A stretch of 16,188 nucleotides of DNA from an uncultured Eisenbergiella sp. (GTDB lineage: Bacteria > Bacillota > Clostridia > Lachnospirales > Lachnospiraceae): positions 1 through 16,188 of the forward strand of contig CANQTI010000017.1 in assembly GCA_947626725.1 (NCBI GenBank), in the 5' to 3' direction. Shown piece after piece: positions 14,417 through 16,188 of the stretch (position 1 is its first letter; each line of letters opens with the position of its first letter). The notes below the pieces were generated by a model. It saw nothing but the letters and a program-made list of their open reading frames with translations, made no database searches and was not told the origin of the DNA. The translations under genes were made by a program, and so were the position numbers.

Positions 14417-15301
14417 ATGGAAGAGCGGATTTCGGCGTTTATTACATATTTACATAATGTAAAAAACACTTCGCAGAATACGGAGCAGTCATACCGGCGG
14501 GATCTGCACAAGCTCTCTGTTTTTCTTTCCGCGCAGGGAATCTGGCGCGCGGAGGATATCACTGCCGTTTCTCTCAATGCCTATGTGAGATATTTGGAGG
14601 AAAATCATTTCAAGGCGGCGACAATCTCTCGCAATATCGCTTCTATCCGTACTTTTTTCCATTATCTGCTGCGAGAGGGGATCGTTTCTGCGGATGTTTC
14701 CGAACATTTGAAGCCGCCCCGTGTGGAGAAGCACATGCCGGATGTCCTCACAATGGAGGAAGTGGAGAGACTTCTGTCTCAGCCAGGGGAAAGGAATGTG
14801 AAAGAAATCCGGGACAAGGCCATGCTGGAGCTTTTATATGCTACGGGAATCCGGGTCTCCGAGCTCATCAGTCTAAAAGTCACGGATGTGAATATGCAGA
14901 TGAGTTATATCATCTGTCATGATCGGAATAAAGACCGGGCGGTTCCCTTCGGGAGCAAGGCGCGGGAAGCGCTCAGCGCGTATTTTTTCAAGGCGCGGGG
15001 GGCCATGGTGGAGGACCCGGCGGAGCAGACGCTGTTTGTGAATTATTCCGGCGCACCCATGAGCCGGCAGGGATTTTGGAAGCTGATCAAGCATTATGCG
15101 AAGCTGGCCGGGATTGAGCGGGAGATCACGCCCCATACGCTGCGCCATTCCTTCGCGGCGCATCTTCTGGCAAACGGTGCGGATCTGCGCAGCGTACAGG
15201 AAATGCTGGGACATGCTGACATTTCCACTACCCAGATCTATACCGGACTGGACCAGAACCGCATTCGGGAGGCATATGCGAATTATCATCCGCGGGGATG
15301 A
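14417..15301 (+). CDS. xerD: Tyrosine recombinase XerD
   Basis: A 294-residue tyrosine recombinase of the XerC/XerD type, which resolves chromosome dimers at dif. It has the N-terminal SAM-like DNA-binding domain (about 1-88) and the catalytic domain (about 108-290). The full catalytic set is present: R146 in ATGIRVSEL, K172 in NKDRAVPF, H240 and R243 in HTLRHSFAAHLL, H266 in LGHADISTTQ, and nucleophile Y275 in IYTGL. Length and position after spoIIM favour XerD over an integron or phage integrase. ATG 14417 is chosen because family similarity starts there, with GGAAGGA at 14401-14407. An in-frame ATG at 14231 overlaps the spoIIM stop and would add 62 unrelated residues without a ribosome binding site. 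A promoter-like TATAAT lies between the two candidate starts. No dif-like site was recognised. Confidence 0.93.
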   Translation: MEERISAFITYLHNVKNTSQNTEQSYRRDLHKLSVFLSAQGIWRAEDITAVSLNAYVRYLEENHFKAATISRNIASIRTFFHYLLREGIVSADVSEHLKPPRVEKHMPDVLTMEEVERLLSQPGERNVKEIRDKAMLELLYATGIRVSELISLKVTDVNMQMSYIICHDRNKDRAVPFGSKAREALSAYFFKARGAMVEDPAEQTLFVNYSGAPMSRQGFWKLIKHYAKLAGIEREITPHTLRHSFAAHLLANGADLRSVQEMLGHADISTTQIYTGLDQNRIREAYANYHPRG

Positions 15302-15387
15302 GGGCCCGGAAATTATTTTGTCAAACAAGAGATGGAAGAGAACGGAAGGCGGCGGAATGCGCGCCGCATCCCGTCCTCGGGAACGAT

Positions 15388-15424
15388 AAAAACGCTGTGC
15401 GAGGGTTGTCCGCACAGCGTTTTT
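15388..15424. terminator. Bidirectional terminator between xerD and the DAHP synthase gene
   Basis: A perfect 14-bp stem, AAAAACGCTGTGCG (15388-15401) with CGCACAGCGTTTTT (15411-15424), and a 9-nt loop. The A-run on one side and the T-run on the other give a T tract on both strands, which suits its place between two convergent genes. Confidence 0.93.
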
Positions 15425-15471
15425 AAAATGCATGATGATAGAAAACAGGGAGATCCGCTGCTGCGGCGGGC

Positions 15472-16188
15472 TTACGGGTTCAGCTCCGCCAGGTCGTAGA
15501 TGAGCCGTTCGGAGGCCTCCCAGCCCAGACAGGGATCGGTGATAGACTGGCCGTAGACGCCGCCGCCCACCTTCTGACAGCCCTCCACGAGATAGCTTTC
15601 CACCATGACGCCCTTCACCAGGGAACGGATATCGACGCTCAGCTTGCGGCTGTGCATCACTTCCTTGACGATCCGGACCTGCTGTTCGAACTGCTTGTTG
15701 GAATTGGAGTGGTTGGAGTCGATGATGCAGGCCGGATTTTTCAGGTCGCGCTCATTGTACAGCGTGAGCAGGGTGTTCAGATCCTCGTAGTGGTAATTGG
15801 GGAGATTGCGGCCGTATTTGTTGGTGGCTCCCCGCAGGACGGTGTGCGCCAGCTCGTTGCCGTCGGTCCTGACCTCCCAGCCCCGGTAGGTGAAGGAGTG
15901 AGGATGCTGGGCGGCGTAGACGGAGTTGAGCATGACGGAGAAATCGCCGCTGGTGGGGTTCTTCATACCGGCGGGCACGTCAAAACCGCTGACGGTCAGA
16001 CGGTGCTGCTGATCCTCCACCGAACGGGCCCCGATGGCCACATAGGAGAGGATGTCAGACACATAGCCCCAGTTATCGGGGTAGAGCATTTCGTCCGCCG
16101 CGGTCAGGCCGGATTCCTCAAAGGCGCGGATGTGCATTTTCCGCATGGCGATCAGCCCTTTTACGAAGTCCTCTCCCTTTTCCGGGTC
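15472..16188 (-). CDS. Class I 3-deoxy-7-phosphoheptulonate (DAHP) synthase, 5' end outside the window
   Basis: The C-terminal 238 residues of DAHP synthase, which condenses phosphoenolpyruvate and erythrose 4-phosphate in the first step of the shikimate pathway to aromatic amino acids. The reading frame is open to the window edge, so the ATG at 16146 is internal; about 100 N-terminal residues of the usual ~340-350 are missing. Signatures of the AroF/AroG/AroH type are GARSVEDQQHR, DVPAGMKNPTSGD, RGATNKYGRNLPNYHYED, IDSNHSNSNK and KGVMVESYLVEG. These cover the substrate phosphate and metal sites. The stop is TAA at 15474-15472. The isozyme (AroF, G or H), and so its feedback inhibitor, cannot be assigned from this part. 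It is convergent with xerD and shares the bidirectional terminator. Confidence 0.95.
   Translation of the reverse strand, partial: DPEKGEDFVKGLIAMRKMHIRAFEESGLTAADEMLYPDNWGYVSDILSYVAIGARSVEDQQHRLTVSGFDVPAGMKNPTSGDFSVMLNSVYAAQHPHSFTYRGWEVRTDGNELAHTVLRGATNKYGRNLPNYHYEDLNTLLTLYNERDLKNPACIIDSNHSNSNKQFEQQVRIVKEVMHSRKLSVDIRSLVKGVMVESYLVEGCQKVGGGVYGQSITDPCLGWEASERLIYDLAELNP

Overview
The window reads as chromosomal DNA from a GC-rich gut-type clostridium, most likely Lachnospiraceae or a close relative. The support is a SpoIIM-type sporulation gene, RNase Y, a Gram-positive LexA box (GAAC-N4-GTTC) at recA, strong AGGAGG-type ribosome binding sites, and the comEC-holA and spoIIM-xerD neighbourhoods known from Firmicutes. 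No plasmid, phage, IS, CRISPR, tRNA or rRNA gene was seen. Apart from its repeats and one sugar-degradation pair, the gene content is core housekeeping.

Layout. Positions 1-228 hold two 100-bp copies (4 mismatches) of a strongly folding repeat. Next comes a tightly packed plus-strand operon: a membrane sensor histidine kinase (271-1764), a GerMN lipoprotein overlapping it by 4 bp (1761-2720), and comEC with a TTG start (2733-5042). The comEC stop codon lies inside the first unit of a second repeat array (5037-5266), built from 57-bp units and two terminator hairpins. After it come holA (5304-6311) and a pair of cytoplasmic glycosidases with purine-rich leaders: a GH125 alpha-mannosidase (6433-7722) and a GH20 beta-N-acetylhexosaminidase (7849-9702). 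Two tandem terminators close this block.

The second half starts with a textbook SOS-regulated recA (promoter 9949-9977, LexA box 9988-9999, gene 10030-11046). It overlaps recX (11043-11672) by 4 bp; recX carries a perfect 13-bp hairpin near its start. Then follow rny with its own promoter and a structured leader (11931-13481), a strong terminator, spoIIM (13689-14234) and xerD (14417-15301). A symmetrical bidirectional terminator (15388-15424) separates xerD from a convergent, 5'-truncated class I DAHP synthase gene on the minus strand (15472-16188).

Functional themes are envelope sensing (kinase plus lipoprotein), DNA uptake, replication, repair and chromosome resolution (ComEC, HolA, RecA, RecX, XerD), RNA turnover (RNase Y), sporulation (SpoIIM), and intracellular breakdown of mannose- and N-acetylhexosamine-containing oligosaccharides (GH125 plus GH20). 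The least explained parts are the two repeat families and the recX hairpin. I found no clearly new multi-gene system. The kinase-GerMN lipoprotein pair, which resembles actinobacterial MtrB-LpqB, is the best candidate for an under-described functional unit.
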